From Russula earlei (taxonomy: Eukaryota; Basidiomycota; Agaricomycetes; Russulales; Russulaceae), in contig JAGFNK010000132.1 in the NCBI GenBank assembly GCA_025769875.1, positions 52,071 through 116,070 of the forward strand: 64,000 nucleotides of DNA, given 5' to 3'. Of the stretch, positions 1 to 10,867 are shown piece after piece (positions within the stretch are counted from its first letter, which is position 1; every line of letters starts with the position of its first letter). A program made the translations under genes and the position numbers. A model generated the notes under the pieces. The model saw only the letters and a list, made by a program, of their open reading frames with translations, searched no databases and had not been told where the DNA came from.

Positions 1-30
1 ACTCATATATGGGACTAAATATCTGCTCAG

Positions 31-190
31 TTTCCGCGCGATCAAGTCATTTGGCCTGAAACAAGCTCCAAAGCTCACAATTGCACTGTTGGATGGTGAC
101 GATCTTCGCGCCCTCGCTCACCTGATGAACAGCTACCCCTCGGTGTTGAAAGAAAAGGCCATCCTCGTCCAGGCCTCCTGGACCAAGTAG
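31..190 (+). CDS. 3' terminal exon of an unidentified gene
   Basis: An open frame runs from the left part of the window to a TAG at 188-190. Bases 1-30 look like the end of an intron: a branch-point-like CTAA lies at 14-17 and an AG acceptor at 29-30. The last exon then encodes about 52 residues containing KSFGLKQAPK, LLDGDDLRAL and ending QASWTK. The composition is that of a folded protein tail, but I do not recognise the family. The start lies outside the window. Confidence 0.5.
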
Positions 191-645
191 TCTCGCACCG
201 TTTCCTGTTTCCTCGCCAGGGTAGGTTTCTAGTGGTCATCTAACCCCTCGTGATGCGCAAATCGATCCACGTCCACTTAATTCGCTTTGAAATACCTTCT
301 CCTACGGAACAACTTTCTTACACATCGCTACCCTACATTTAGCATTGACCAAGGCCGTTGTGCTGATACCTCATTTACATAATCTGGCTGCAGACATGCA
401 CGGTGAGCTGCCGTACGACAGTCATCACTGTCGAGGCTATATGTTTGCCTTGTTTCTGCTCCCCGACTAGGATTCTAGTGTATCTAAGACGGAAAGCTTT
501 GATCTATTCCCTTTATAACCATTACCCTGCACAGTTCATTGCCGTGTTACTTACGTTTACGATACGTCGTCACTGTTGACTTGCTTGTCTGGTTGTCCTC
601 GTCCGTCGTCCTCAGTTAAATGAGTCCTTGCGATCACATGATATT

Positions 646-678
646 CACGTGATTTGGACGCGTCGACAAAGACGCGAA
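646..678 (+). promoter_or_regulatory. Candidate promoter elements of the Mad3 gene
   Basis: A CACGTG E-box (646-651) is followed by ACGCGT (658-663), the MluI cell-cycle box bound by MBF-type factors, and a second GACGCGAA-like element (671-678). All lie within 65 bp upstream of the chosen Mad3 start. MCB elements drive G1/S genes in yeasts, so the placement is sensible for a checkpoint gene, but the assignment is by motif only. The rest of 191-710 shows no coding signal and presumably holds the 3' end of the previous gene. Confidence 0.35.
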
Positions 679-710
679 TTCGGGCCAACAAGAACGTGGC
701 ACTTGCGACC

Positions 711-2211
711 ATGTCCTCAGATGTCTTTCAGGAGGAGCAATCCGTCGTTGTCGACGGGGATCTGATAGAAGCTGCCAAAGAGAACATTCAACCTCTCGCT
801 TCTGGCCGCAGAGCTACTGCACTCTCCGCCGTCCTCTCCACTCCCCATGCACAGCGGGAGTCCAAACTTGCTGCCGCGAGGAACCGCCTACGGATCAACG
901 TCGAACTTGCTCTCGAGGATGACGATGACAATCCTTTGGAAGCTTACTGTCAACTTGTCTACTGGAGTCTCGAAAACTACCCCCAAGGGCACAGCGCAGA
1001 ATCAGGGCTACTTGAACTCCTCGAGGAGGCCACACGAGTTCTGAGGGATCACAGGGATGGAATTTGGAGGAAAGATCTGCGATACCTAAAACTTTGGGTA
1101 TTATATGCGAATTACGTGGAGAAGCCGACGGTCATATACCGATTCCTCTTGGCCAACGAGATTGGAACGAGTTTCGCGTTGCTATATGAGGAGTTAGCCA
1201 CCGTACTCGAGCGGAATGGGAGGCGCGTCACTTTTATGATCACGGTATCAACCACTCGCTGAACGCCACGCAGACGCGTGGACGCGGACGAGACCTATCT
1301 TCTCGGTATCAATCGCCAGGCATCCCCAGTAGAGCGTCTGCAAGCAAAACATCAAGAATTTCAAAAGCGTATGATGCTGGCCACACCTCTGGAACCCGCC
1401 TCTCTGCCAGAACAGCCGCAGCTGGCATCGACAATAACGGCGACTCGCCGTAAAGTCTTGGGCGAATCGAGTTCTACGTCAAGATCGATCCGATCGGCCC
1501 AATCGACATCGACAACGGCGTCTTCCCGTCCCCTAGAGGACGTCTTCGGTTCATTATCGGGTCCATCCTCGAGACCCAAACCGAACGCCCGGATGCAGGT
1601 CTTCGTTGATCCCTCTGGAACCTCTGCGGAAGACTCACTTGCGCAGGGAGATACCATGGCAACCCCATGGAATGAGCTGGGCACACGGAAAGAGCGCGTA
1701 AAGGAAAACGTGCCGAAGGTGTCAAAGCTTAGCGGTGCGACGATGCGGCAGGCTGGACAACAGCGGCGCGTCACGTCCGCGCCTGCAGCGTCATCATCTC
1801 GGATTGCTGTTTTCAGGGACCCCACGCCGGGGGAAGGAGACCTGATGCCCCCGCCATTAGCTCCTTCTGATGCCAAGTTGAGAGGTAAGGAAAGAGAGAC
1901 CGTTCCAAAGACTCCGGCGCGTCCTTCGATCGTACCGTTCAAGGACGAGACGAAAGCGACGCCCGCTACGCCACGATTTGTGCCATTTAGAGATGACGTT
2001 GTAAGTGTCCGCACACTACGTGGGGTGAACGGCATTCTTAGAGAAATCACAGCCGAGTACGCCTACCTGCTCGATTGGCGCCCAGATTCCAGAGAGTGTC
2101 ATGAAGGTGAAACCAATAGGTACAAGAGGACAAGCCGCGTCGTCGGAAGCGGAGGCACTTAGAAAGGACCCTTTCAAGAATTATCCTGACAAACCAATGG
2201 GAACAGAGTGA
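711..2211 (+). CDS. mad3: Spindle assembly checkpoint protein, Mad3/BubR1 type
   Basis: Mad3 is part of the mitotic checkpoint complex with Mad2, Bub3 and Cdc20 and blocks APC/C as a pseudosubstrate. The ATG at 711 is chosen because it puts a KEN box (AAKENIQPL) at residues 23-25. The Mad3/Bub1 TPR homology region follows (NPLEAYCQLVYW ... ENYPQG ... LRYLKLWVLYANY ... EIGTSFALLYEE), then the conserved ADETYLLGI segment and a second KEN box near residue 314 (RVKENVPKV). No kinase domain is present, so this is Mad3-like rather than Bub1-like. Exon 2 ends at a GTAAGT donor (2001). An acceptor at 2051-2052 restores the frame for a basic C-terminus ending KNYPDKPMGTE, stop 2209-2211. Intron 1 lies between about 1223 and 1292. 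Keeping the ADE residues needs a GC-AG intron 1223-1273; a GT-AG intron 1227-1292 would delete them. Predicted length is about 461-465 aa. Confidence 0.9.
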
Positions 2212-2345
2212 GGTCGAGCTGAGCCAGATGGGATAGTGGAGACGGATTGACCAGCTGAGATGACTTGGAGTGGTCTGCGCTAGTTTACGTTTACTTTTAC
2301 TGATAAGTGTGTAGAAGAGATGATCATCGATGGTGATTGTATACG

Positions 2346-5336
2346 ATGTCCTTCACGAAAGTCGCTCTGTATCCCGCTACCCCTACCACTGTCAGAGGGA
2401 CGTACACCAAACTCAGTGCAAGCAAGGAGAAGATCGTATACACGAACGGCAAGACCGTGTTTGTGAGCACGCTTCCACGTCCCTTCATCCAGCGAAACCT
2501 CCGAGGTGACGGCAGAGCACTTTGCGCTACCCTCTCAGATACGCGACGTCGCTGTCAGTGCTTCTCCTTCCACGCACCCCCGCGAACCTTCCTTCTGACC
2601 GTGAGGTAAACGCTTTGAAAGAATCCCGCACTTGGGATAGCGTACGGTGGCCACGTTCAGAACACGACCGTAGCACGCGTATCCCCCACGGGCTCCTACT
2701 GCGCATCAGCCGACGCTTCTGGCACCGGTGAGCACGGCGCGCCTCCCTCCCCCGCCATCTATGCCTTTTAACCGCCTCACGTGGGGTTCATCTGGATACC
2801 AGTGCGCGTTTGGGATATCGTCGGCGAAGATCAAGCGCTCAAGGGGGAGTTCAAAGCGATATCTGGTAGGATGTGCGGCTTTCCCTGCTCATGAACGACC
2901 GTCTGCCTCTCATTTCAATATATATATATATATACATCTTTTTTTCAACGAGACTAGCAACGACCTCGAGTGGGATGGCGAAAGTAAACGGATCATCGCC
3001 GTCGGCGACGGCAAGGAAAGGTGCGTGAGCTTCCGAGAGGCGACGACCTAATGATGTGGGGTGTCCCGAAACGATAAAACGAAACAAAGGTTCGGCCACG
3101 CGTTCATGTTCGACACCGGTTCTTCGACTGGGGAGATCATCGGACACTCCAAGGTGCGCTTTTTTCGTGCTCGATCAGGTCACATTGAGGACGATTACGT
3201 CTTGCGCAGGTCGTTAACGCCGTCGCGATCCGACATCAACGGCCATTCCGCGCAGCGACAGCTGGCGACGATAATCTAATCGTTTTCCACCAGGGTAACG
3301 AATGCTCTTCCTTTGTACGTCCCAGGCGAGGCTTCTCTAATTCAATCCCAGGGACTCCCTATAGGTACGATAAGGCAAGCAATCTCTCGCCGTCGCCCTC
3401 ATCATTGAGGTGCCGTTGCTGAGCGAAGACTGCCCGTTCTTCTCCTTCCCTTCCTTCTCTTCTCACCAGACCATCAAGACGCACACCAGGTTCGTCCAGG
3501 ACGTACGGTACGCCCCCAGTGGCGACCACTTTGCGAGCGTCGGATCGGACGGGAAGGTTTTTCTATACGACGGAAAAGCGGGCGAGGCCGTGGACGAATT
3601 CCCTGAGGGCCATGCAGGCACCGCTGTGAGTTAGACACGTTTGCCCATCTGCGACCCGAAAAAGGTTTATTCGCCTGGCCCTTCCTTTATGACCCATATA
3701 CAGTACGCATTAAGCTGGAGCCCCGATAGCAGGGCCATCTCGACTAGTTCGGCGGATACGACCGTGAAGCTGTGTACGTTTAGTACGTTAAACGCATGTT
3801 CCTTCCCGCATTGACGCCACTGGGCCAGGGGACGTGGAGACCCGCAAGGCGACCAGAACGTATGCCCTCGGGACTGGCCTTCAACACCAGCAAGTGGGGA
3901 ACGTGTGGAACTCGCCGGACACAATCGTGTCGCTGTCGTTCTCGGGATATCTGAACGTCTTTGACCGACGAAGTGGAGAGAAAGGACCTGTCAAGGTGTT
4001 GCACGTGCGTGATTGAATAGCGCCAAAAGAACGCGTCCGACCATATGTCTCGGCGTTTGTAGGGTTCCCAGAAGGCGGTCACTTCCGCGATCTCGAACCC
4101 AACCGCACCGGGGACATTCGTTGTCGGGTCTGCCGATGGTCGCGTGCTTTCGTACGATCCTACGGGAGAAGCCACTCCAGTCGGCGGCCAGGGCCACACG
4201 AACCTTGTCTCCGGGTTGGCGTGCACCTCTGACGGCAAGGTCATCACAGCCGGATACGATGACTTTGTCCGCGAGGTGGAAGGAAGTAGCTTCACGTACG
4301 TACCTCGCCCTTCTTGAATTTCTGATGCGAAAAGAAAAAGGAGAAAAGAAACGGCTGATAATACAACACGGCCGTCCCCAGGGCGTCTATCTTTTCCACC
4401 AGGTCCCAGCCGAAAGGGCTAGCCTCCACGAGCGATGGCACCGTATTTGTCGTCGGTGTCGACGCGGTGGAAGCCGTGCGAAATAACCAAAAAGTCGCGG
4501 AACTTCGACCAGGAACTGGCGGACCCACTTCGATCGCTGCTAGAGATCCTTTGGTCGCGATCGGCTTTGACGTCCGTCCAAACGTAGTCCGTGCATGTCG
4601 GGGCGTTTGCTAACCCCCCCCCCTCGCATATATTTTTTTAAAAAAACAACTCAGGATCACAAAGTTCGGCTATATGACTGGGACGGCAAGGCTCTCCGCG
4701 AGGTTGGCCTTTTGGAAGCTAACAAGGGCGCTGTGAGCGCTCTTGCGTTCTCCCCCGATGGCCTCAAGCTCGCTGCGGGTGACGTGAGTGATTCTTCTCC
4801 CCCACCCCCCCCCCCCCCTTTTTTTTTTTTCTTTCTTTCTTTTGGCCTTACTTCCGCGACGCTCGCGAAAGAGGAACACGCCCGCGTTTACACCGCGTGT
4901 CATCCATGCTTTCATGTTGCGCATATGATCTGGCTGACGCACCTTCTTCCATGGCGAAAACAATATATATAATATATATATATATTTATATTAACAAAAC
5001 AAAAACAAAACCCAGTCAAGTGGTAAAGTCGTGCTGTACGACGTGCCCAAGCGCGAGCCGATCACCTCCCGCTGGTCCTTCCACAGCGCGCGGGTGAACG
5101 CGCTGAGCTGGACGGCGGACTCGCAGCACTGCGCCTCCGGCGCGCTCGACACACACGTCTACGTCTGGAGCGTGCGCAAGCCGCTGAAGAACATCGCGAT
5201 CAAGAACGCGGTGCCCGGTGGGGTCAACGGCGTGCTCTGGTTGTCGGACGCGCGTGCCGAGGAGGGCGGCGGGAGGTTGGCGGGGACTGGGGCGGACGCG
5301 GCGGTCAAGGTGTGGCAGGTGACATTCCACGTTTAA
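2346..5336 (+). CDS. aip1: Actin-interacting protein 1 (Aip1/WDR1), WD40 protein
   Basis: Aip1 works with cofilin to disassemble actin filaments in the cytoplasm; the family has about 600 residues forming two seven-bladed WD propellers. The start at 2346 gives MSFTKVALYPATPTTVRGTYTKLS, cut here at family-typical N-terminal residues. Successive short exons encode WD repeats: TTVARVSPTGSYCASAD (about 2670-2728), NDLEWDGESKRIIAVGDG, FGHAFMFDTGSS, THTRFVQDVRYAPSGD (about 3478), SWSPDSRAISTSSADTT (about 3716), TAPGTFVVGSADGRV (about 4100), SALAFSPDGLKLAAGD (about 4737), and a last long exon from about 5020 ending VKVWQVTFHV, stop 5334-5336. At least ten short introns interrupt it; several contain TA or poly-C/T tracts (2918-2935, 4801-4830, 4966-4990). 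The second exon around 2506-2660 could not be delimited. Confidence 0.88.
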
Positions 5337-5851
5337 AAAAAAAAAAAGAGAGAGATAGCGCTGTGGACACCGGGTTGTGATCGAAAGAGTCGAGGGTTGA
5401 GACGGAATTTGTAGTAGGAGTAGCGGGGAAGCACCAGCCGGAAACCTGCTGCCTGTCGTGCAGCGAGTGATCTGATGGGGGGGGGGAGTACCGTTGGCGT
5501 CAGTGCTATGCGGTGATCGATCAGATACAGGTCGAGGGCACGCTTGCAAACGAGGTGAATTTAAATAGCGCAATGAGGAGGAATGCTATCAGTTTACATT
5601 GCATCGTCATCGTCGTCATTATGCCAGAAAAGGAAAAGGGGACGGAACGGTATCTCCATCCCAAGGATAGCTGCCCAGGTGAGTGATAGATAGATACAAC
5701 GCTTGTACATGCTGGCCGAAATCGAGAAAATATACAAAATTACACGACTTTTTTTGCCAAGACACTGCTACAATGAGAAGAATGCTTTTGCGGATATTTC
5801 CTGTACCGTGTACCAAATCATAAACCGAAAGCCAGGCATCAGGAGCATGAT
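5337..5851. other. Convergent intergenic region
   Basis: This stretch lies between the stop of the Aip1 gene (plus) and the stop of the zinc-finger gene (minus), so it should hold both 3' UTRs. It starts with an A-run and contains a G-run at 5477-5486. No gene was seen. Confidence 0.6.
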
Positions 5852-7289
5852 TTAGAGCACAAACCTGGATCGTAGGTCGCTACGGGATGCACTCCCAAAC
5901 GAACCCTCGTATGGGTCAACCTGATTGAATACACCCTCCAGCCGGCTTGTTCCAAAGTCGTCATCATCCACGTTGCCGTCATCCGTCAGATCCCCAATAC
6001 ATGCACCACCTTGTGGGTTCGAAGGCTGTCCATTCGAATGGCCATCCGGATGCTCGTCTAGGTTCTGGCCAACCCATCGTATACGAAGAGCGCGTTGAGG
6101 ATCCTTATCCGCCGGTACCAATCCAGAATCCCCTCCTGTGAGTGAAGCCGTGTCGGCGGCTTGAGGAAAAGGCAAATGGATGCCATGCGTTCGGATGTGA
6201 CGCTTTGCGTTTGAACGGACTGTGAAAGACTTGGAGCAAGACGTAACAGGACACCTGTAAGCTGATCGCGAAAAAGGGTCAGTGAGTGGATTCGTCAAAC
6301 ACCACGGAGCATGACACACGTTTATCCCCCGAATGTGAATTCATATGTGTACGAAGGCCACTTGGGCGCGGAAAAGACTTTTGACAAAGCGTACAGGTAT
6401 GCATCTTGGATTTACCTTTACGCTTCGGAACGCCGGTCTCGTCATGGGCTTGTTGTTTCTCGTCAGGGAAAGATTCTGGCCTCGGCTTCGAGGGTGAAAC
6501 GGACTGAAGGGAAAAGTGATAGCTGTGCCCTTGGTATTCCTGTTCCTCGCTCGGGATCATGAGATCGTTCAAAGAGAGCGGACAAGGATCATCAGAAGGG
6601 TCGACGGATTGGAGAGTGTCCAAACGAAACGCATGGACCGAAGGGAGAGGGGGAGGGTGGAAGGATTTGCTATCAGGGCTCGACGGGGGTGAAGGAGAAG
6701 GAGAAGAGTACGGCGAGGCAGATGACCGAGGTGGTGGAGGCGGCAGAGAGGGTGGAGGCGCCGAGGGGGGAACCGAGGGAGAAGCTGTGGGAGGGGTGGC
6801 GGGAGCCGAGGAAATGGCAGCTGAAAGGGTATAGGATGGAGAGGGGTAGATCGGGTCAAAGAAGGATCGAGAAGAACGGTCATCTATGGGGTCGTTGTTG
6901 GCGGTGGGTATATGCTGCCGAGGGGAAGGGGAGAGCGGGAAGGGTGTCTGTGGAGTAAAGCTGTTCCTGCGAGCGAAGGAAGGGTCGGCGGGAGTAGAAT
7001 AGGGTAGCATTGGGACCAGCCTCGAGTTACAGCTACGATCGTCCTGCAAGGGTTGGTATGTGAGGTTATCAAAGGAACGACGAATGGAATGCGAGGCTGG
7101 GGAAGGGAATTGGTGGAACGCGGACTGGAGAGCGGGGATGTAAGACGCGTCGTGCCATGGATTATAGACATCGGAAGAGGTGGAGGAGGATGAGGAGGAT
7201 GGGGAAGACGTCAAGGGATCGGAGAGGGAGGAGAGTGCGAGCAGGTCATGATGCAAGTGGTGAATATGACCGAGCTGGGAGAAGAACAT
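5852..7289 (-). CDS. C2H2 zinc-finger protein with long Ser/Pro-rich N-terminus
   Basis: Likely a nuclear DNA-binding regulator. Reading leftward from the ATG at 7287-7289, exon 1 (7289-6320) encodes about 320 residues of low-complexity Ser/Pro-rich sequence, with SSPSSSSSSTSS near the N-terminus and long Pro runs. It ends in a first C2H2 finger (CTLCQKSF ... LRTHMNSH). A 58-nt GT-AG intron (6319-6262) splits the canonical linker, and splicing recreates HSGDKPYRCPV. The second finger is CPVTSCSKSF ... AKRHIRTHG. The acidic tail contains ALRIRWVGQNLD and a DDDDFG stretch, stop at 5852-5854. Tandem fingers with an RIRWVGQNLD-like tail recur in agaricomycete zinc-finger proteins; targets are unknown. 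Confidence 0.85.
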
Positions 7290-7948
7290 GAAAGACGAAA
7301 AAAAGGAAGAAAAGGGAGAGAAAAGAAATGAAGAGGATCCTCGTCACCCAAGTGAGAAGGCCATTAGGAGTTTAAGTACGACGAAAGGCGTGGTCTCGGA
7401 CAGGCAGAGCGGCATGTTTTCCTCGACCGCCAATGCGATCCCCAATTTTTGTCGCGATGCGTCCTCGGAGAGCAAACACGCGCATACACTGGGCGGATCC
7501 ATTCGCGAAACTCTCCCGATCGGGTAGTCACGGCCGCCCTCCAAACCTTTCTTCGTCGCACAACCGTTCCTCCTCGTTGCGGCCACCAGCGACAAGCTCG
7601 GACGATTGCAACGAGCTTCCAGGCCCACCTAATCCTCACCCTCCCTCCCGTGGGTGACCTACCCTGTTCTCACACCCCTCCGATTCACCCCCCACAACTC
7701 CCTCGACCACTCTTTTGCCCCCCTCGCCCTCCCGTCACATCAACCAAGCTCGCGGCGGCAGACGCAGACGAAGAGGTCGATGGACAACCCTTGACTCGAA
7801 CGCGCCCTCTCGATTCTTCTCTCCCTCTGCTCCTCCCTCACGTGACCCATCCTACACCGCCACCGCCACCAGCAAGCAACCAAGCAAGCCAACCCATCTC
7901 TGTCTGTCCAACCAACCAACGCCGAGACTGCCCCCCAAGACTCAGAGC
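7290..7948. other. Divergent intergenic region
   Basis: This region sits between the starts of the zinc-finger gene (minus) and the intron-rich gene (plus), so it should hold both promoters. It is C/T-rich on the plus strand with repeated CCAACC/AAGCAA motifs near 7870-7920, typical of fungal pyrimidine-rich core promoters. The long open frames here lack protein-like composition. Confidence 0.5.
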
Positions 7949-8740
7949 ATGTCAAGGCGTTCAAGTTACAGTAAGCCAGTTCCTCTCTCTCTCCCTTGCC
8001 TCGGCGCTGACCTTTCCCTCCCCGTTCAGAATCTCATCACCATGACTCTCCCCCCGGTAGGTAGTTGCCGCCCTATCGGTGCCCACCCTCCATCTAGACC
8101 GTTCTTGTTGCTGCTTTATCCAGCTTTCGCCAACTTCTTCAGCGACGATATGTCAGATGACCATTCTACGTTTTATCCATCCATGTACGACGACATGCGG
8201 GACCAAGCCTTCGCAGGTACAGCCGTTCCCCGTCGCTGGCTCAGAAAGCTTCTCTTGTTGGTACGTTCCTCGCTCTCACGCCCTCTCAGCTCTTGCCTTA
8301 TCAGGCTGCCATCGATATCATCGCCGTTCCAGAGTATGGTTATGACCCTGGGCATGGCTGTCCTATCTGTTCATTCCATGCGCATCTTCTCTCGAGTCGG
8401 ATTGATCACTCTTGCCCAAAACCATGAAGAAATAACAAGCAAAATTTTAGCCCACCTCTCTGCCCAGCTTGTCGCCGCGGGAATCATCAACAGCACTTCT
8501 CCCATACCGCTACCCCGACCTCCCCAGAGTTGCAAGTATAACCCGGCTATGTGTCACCTTAGCCTCCCCTGGCTCTACGGGTCCGTCGTCAGTCTTACAT
8601 GTGCCTTAGGGACGCTCCAGATCATCGCCCGAGTAAGAAAGGGATTCCAGGAACATTCGCGCGAAGAATATGCCGTTCGCATTGGGCTGGGCAGTGCCGG
8701 GGTGTTGTTCTGCGTTGGAGTACTAAAGTGCTTGTCATGA
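7949..8740 (+). CDS. Unknown intron-rich gene, hydrophobic C-terminus
   Basis: No family was recognised. The start at 7949 (MSRRSSY) is supported by splicing. A clear intron 7970-8029 (GTAAGC, CTGAC branch, TTCAG) and a second at about 8057-8123 (GTAGGT, CCAG) join in one frame to give a His/Pro linker, then AFANFFSDDMSDDHSTFY and PSMYDDMRDQAFAG. The middle (about 8217-8540) can be read in two frames and its splicing is unresolved: one frame gives PEYGYDPGHGCPICSFHAH, the other LAQNHEEITSKILAHL. The last part encodes LPWLYGSVVSLTCALGTLQII and GLGSAGVLFCVGVLKCLS, likely two membrane segments, stop 8738-8740. Confidence 0.5.
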   Translation: MSRRSSYSKPVPLSLPCLGADLSLPVQNLITMTLPPVGSCRPIGAHPPSRPFLLLLYPAFANFFSDDMSDDHSTFYPSMYDDMRDQAFAGTAVPRRWLRKLLLLVRSSLSRPLSSCLIRLPSISSPFQSMVMTLGMAVLSVHSMRIFSRVGLITLAQNHEEITSKILAHLSAQLVAAGIINSTSPIPLPRPPQSCKYNPAMCHLSLPWLYGSVVSLTCALGTLQIIARVRKGFQEHSREEYAVRIGLGSAGVLFCVGVLKCLS

Positions 8741-8878
8741 TACGGGTGAATCGATGAGGTAATTGTAATGTACTGTACCGAGTAGTTGTGTACTAGTTCT
8801 ATTCTAGCTACCATTAATCCTTACAACATCAACGCGCGGACCGCAGACGACCGACCCTGTTTTGTTCTCCCTCCGTGA

Positions 8879-10867
8879 ATGAACTCTCGTTCGCATTCCC
8901 ACTCAAGCGATTCCGTACTCTTGCCCAGGTTCGTTTCTTATTTCCTTGCATATTTTCTTACAAAGCTTCCCTCCATCGCCCGTATCTATAGCGCAGGCGT
9001 TCAAGCATACTGGCTTGCCAAAGCAACCCCTCGATTCTCTCTCCTCGATCATCTCTCTACCCGAGGCAACCCCCAAGAACTTACGACTGCGCGCCGCGCG
9101 ATCGACGATGAACTCTCCGCATTACACGCGATCGTGTGTCGCATGCGATCCAGACGCAACGACTTCTCCCTCATCGCACGACTCCCTCCCGAGATCCTCT
9201 CCTGCGTTTTCACCTTGCACGCCGCCAACCAACCGCCGCTCGGGCGGGATCCCCCCGTCTACCACTCTGACGGGTACGACTATCGCGACCGCGACCGCGA
9301 CCGCCACAACGCCGACGACCTCCACCCGCCTTTTGTTCCCTCGAGCCTGACCAGAGCTCAGCTCGGACTCGGTTGGATCACCGTCACGCACGTCTGCCGC
9401 CACTGGCGCCTGGTCGCCCTTTCCAACCCCAACCTGTGGAGGACGATCGTGTTCGATCTCGGCGCGGAGTGGGCCGAGGAGATGTTGGCGCGGTCCAAGG
9501 CGGCTCCTATCTGCTACCGCCGCAGCCTGTCCTTCCAACCGAGGGTGTCGAGGGAGAGGGCCCTCGACGATGAGGTCGCCCTGCGCACCCATCTGTCACA
9601 CGTCCAACGACTCGCCTTGTCCGGAAACGCCGACTTTCTCGCCCCCGCCGTGAGAGCGCTCACCACCCCCGCCCCGCATCTCGAATCGCTCGAGCTGTTC
9701 TGGAACGATCTTCAAGCTCGTGACGCGTGCGTCTCCCTCCCCTCCGACCTGTTTTCTCGCCAAGCTCCCAAGTTGCGGCATGTCGCCCTGGTTGGGTGCT
9801 CGGTTCCCTGGGAACTGCCACTCTTCCGTGACCTGACGCACCTCGAAGTCCGCATACCACCCCCCGTTCCCTTTCCACGGATAGCCCCGGAATCCGCAGC
9901 CGACACGGACCCTTTGGTGGTTCCATCTCTCGACCGACTCCTTTCCATTCTCGAAGCTATGTCACCTCTGCAGGTTCTCATTCTCGGAAACTGCCTCCCT
10001 CGCCCGGATGTGACCAGCCGCACTGTTCCTTTAACTCATTTGACCAAGCTCTCTCTGGAAGGGTCGCTACCCGAGAGCGTCGCCATCTTGAAGCGGCTCG
10101 CTTTACCGGGATCGGCCTCGTTAACCTTGCGCTGTCCCGATCACAACCCTCTGGACGGAAGCATCGTCGCCCTTATCTCTCTCCTCTCAACCCATTTTCG
10201 ATCTGCAGGGACACCGATTCGACCTCTCTCCACACTCTCTATTGACAGGACTGACTACACGCTGACCCTCACCATAGCTGCCTGGGACACAGACATCTCA
10301 CAGCATCATCCCAGGTTCACGCCATTTACGCCGCCCCGCCTGCACTTGACTTTCGGTTGTCGACACAAGGCGCTCATCGAATCCCTTCCCTTGCAACTGC
10401 TCAAAGCGCTCCCACTCGGGAAGTTAAGCGCTCTCTCGACAACGTGCTCGGAAGCCCCTTGGACGCCCGCCGAGTGGACGGAGGTGTCCAGCCTCTGCCC
10501 CGAGGTCGCCCATGTGTGCGTAGACGCCACTGGTGCCTTCACGCTCGCCCCCACGTTAATGAGGAACACCGTCTTCCCGGCGCTCGTCAACCTCGCCTTC
10601 AAGAGCGTCAACTTTTTCGCTCCCTCGTGGCTGGGGGAACCACAGCCTCTGTGCGTGACTGTGCCCGAGCTGCTGGGGGCGCGCCGCGACGCGGGCATAC
10701 CGATCCGACGCCTTGAAATAGCAGCGTGCGTGGTGGAGCACACATTGATGCAGTCGTTTGTCTCGGTCGTGGATGATGTCATATGGGACAACGACCGGGA
10801 CAACGTTTCAGATACCCAGTGGTTGGATTCGCCCATATCCGATCTCGAGTGGGAGTGGTTCGAATAG
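8879..10867 (+). CDS. F-box protein
   Basis: This is the substrate-receptor type of an SCF ubiquitin ligase: the F-box contacts Skp1 and the rest recognises a target. The open frame is 662 codons. A coiled segment (ARRAIDDELSALHAIVCRMR, about residues 66-85) precedes the F-box (ARLPPEILSCVFTLHA, about 99-114). The box is interrupted by a charged insert (YRDRDRDRHNADD) before its second half, WITVTHVCRHWRLVALSNPNLW (split here: WITVTHVCRHWR then LVALSNPNLW). The C-terminal 400 residues carry degenerate leucine-rich repeats (LESLELFWND, LTHLEVRIP, LQVLILGNC, LTKLSLEGS). It ends in an acidic tail at a TAG, 10865-10867. A possible short intron near 8928-8996 would change only the N-terminus. Target and function are unknown; such genes are numerous in agaricomycetes. 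Confidence 0.85.
   Translation: MNSRSHSHSSDSVLLPRFVSYFLAYFLTKLPSIARIYSAGVQAYWLAKATPRFSLLDHLSTRGNPQELTTARRAIDDELSALHAIVCRMRSRRNDFSLIARLPPEILSCVFTLHAANQPPLGRDPPVYHSDGYDYRDRDRDRHNADDLHPPFVPSSLTRAQLGLGWITVTHVCRHWRLVALSNPNLWRTIVFDLGAEWAEEMLARSKAAPICYRRSLSFQPRVSRERALDDEVALRTHLSHVQRLALSGNADFLAPAVRALTTPAPHLESLELFWNDLQARDACVSLPSDLFSRQAPKLRHVALVGCSVPWELPLFRDLTHLEVRIPPPVPFPRIAPESAADTDPLVVPSLDRLLSILEAMSPLQVLILGNCLPRPDVTSRTVPLTHLTKLSLEGSLPESVAILKRLALPGSASLTLRCPDHNPLDGSIVALISLLSTHFRSAGTPIRPLSTLSIDRTDYTLTLTIAAWDTDISQHHPRFTPFTPPRLHLTFGCRHKALIESLPLQLLKALPLGKLSALSTTCSEAPWTPAEWTEVSSLCPEVAHVCVDATGAFTLAPTLMRNTVFPALVNLAFKSVNFFAPSWLGEPQPLCVTVPELLGARRDAGIPIRRLEIAACVVEHTLMQSFVSVVDDVIWDNDRDNVSDTQWLDSPISDLEWEWFE

Noticed and set aside
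1361..2050. Long minus-strand open frame opposite the Mad3 gene
   Set aside because: It is the antisense shadow of exon 2, which has strong Mad3 features; the minus frame has no recognisable protein.
6559..6958. Gly/Glu-rich plus-strand open frames
   Set aside because: Antisense of the Ser/Pro-rich N-terminus of the zinc-finger gene.
7449..8045. 198-codon open frame rich in Pro/Thr
   Set aside because: It overlaps the promoter and first intron of the intron-rich gene; splice signals at 7970-8029 explain the region better.
9122..10836. Several minus-strand open frames across the F-box gene
   Set aside because: GC-rich codon-position shadows of the F-box ORF.
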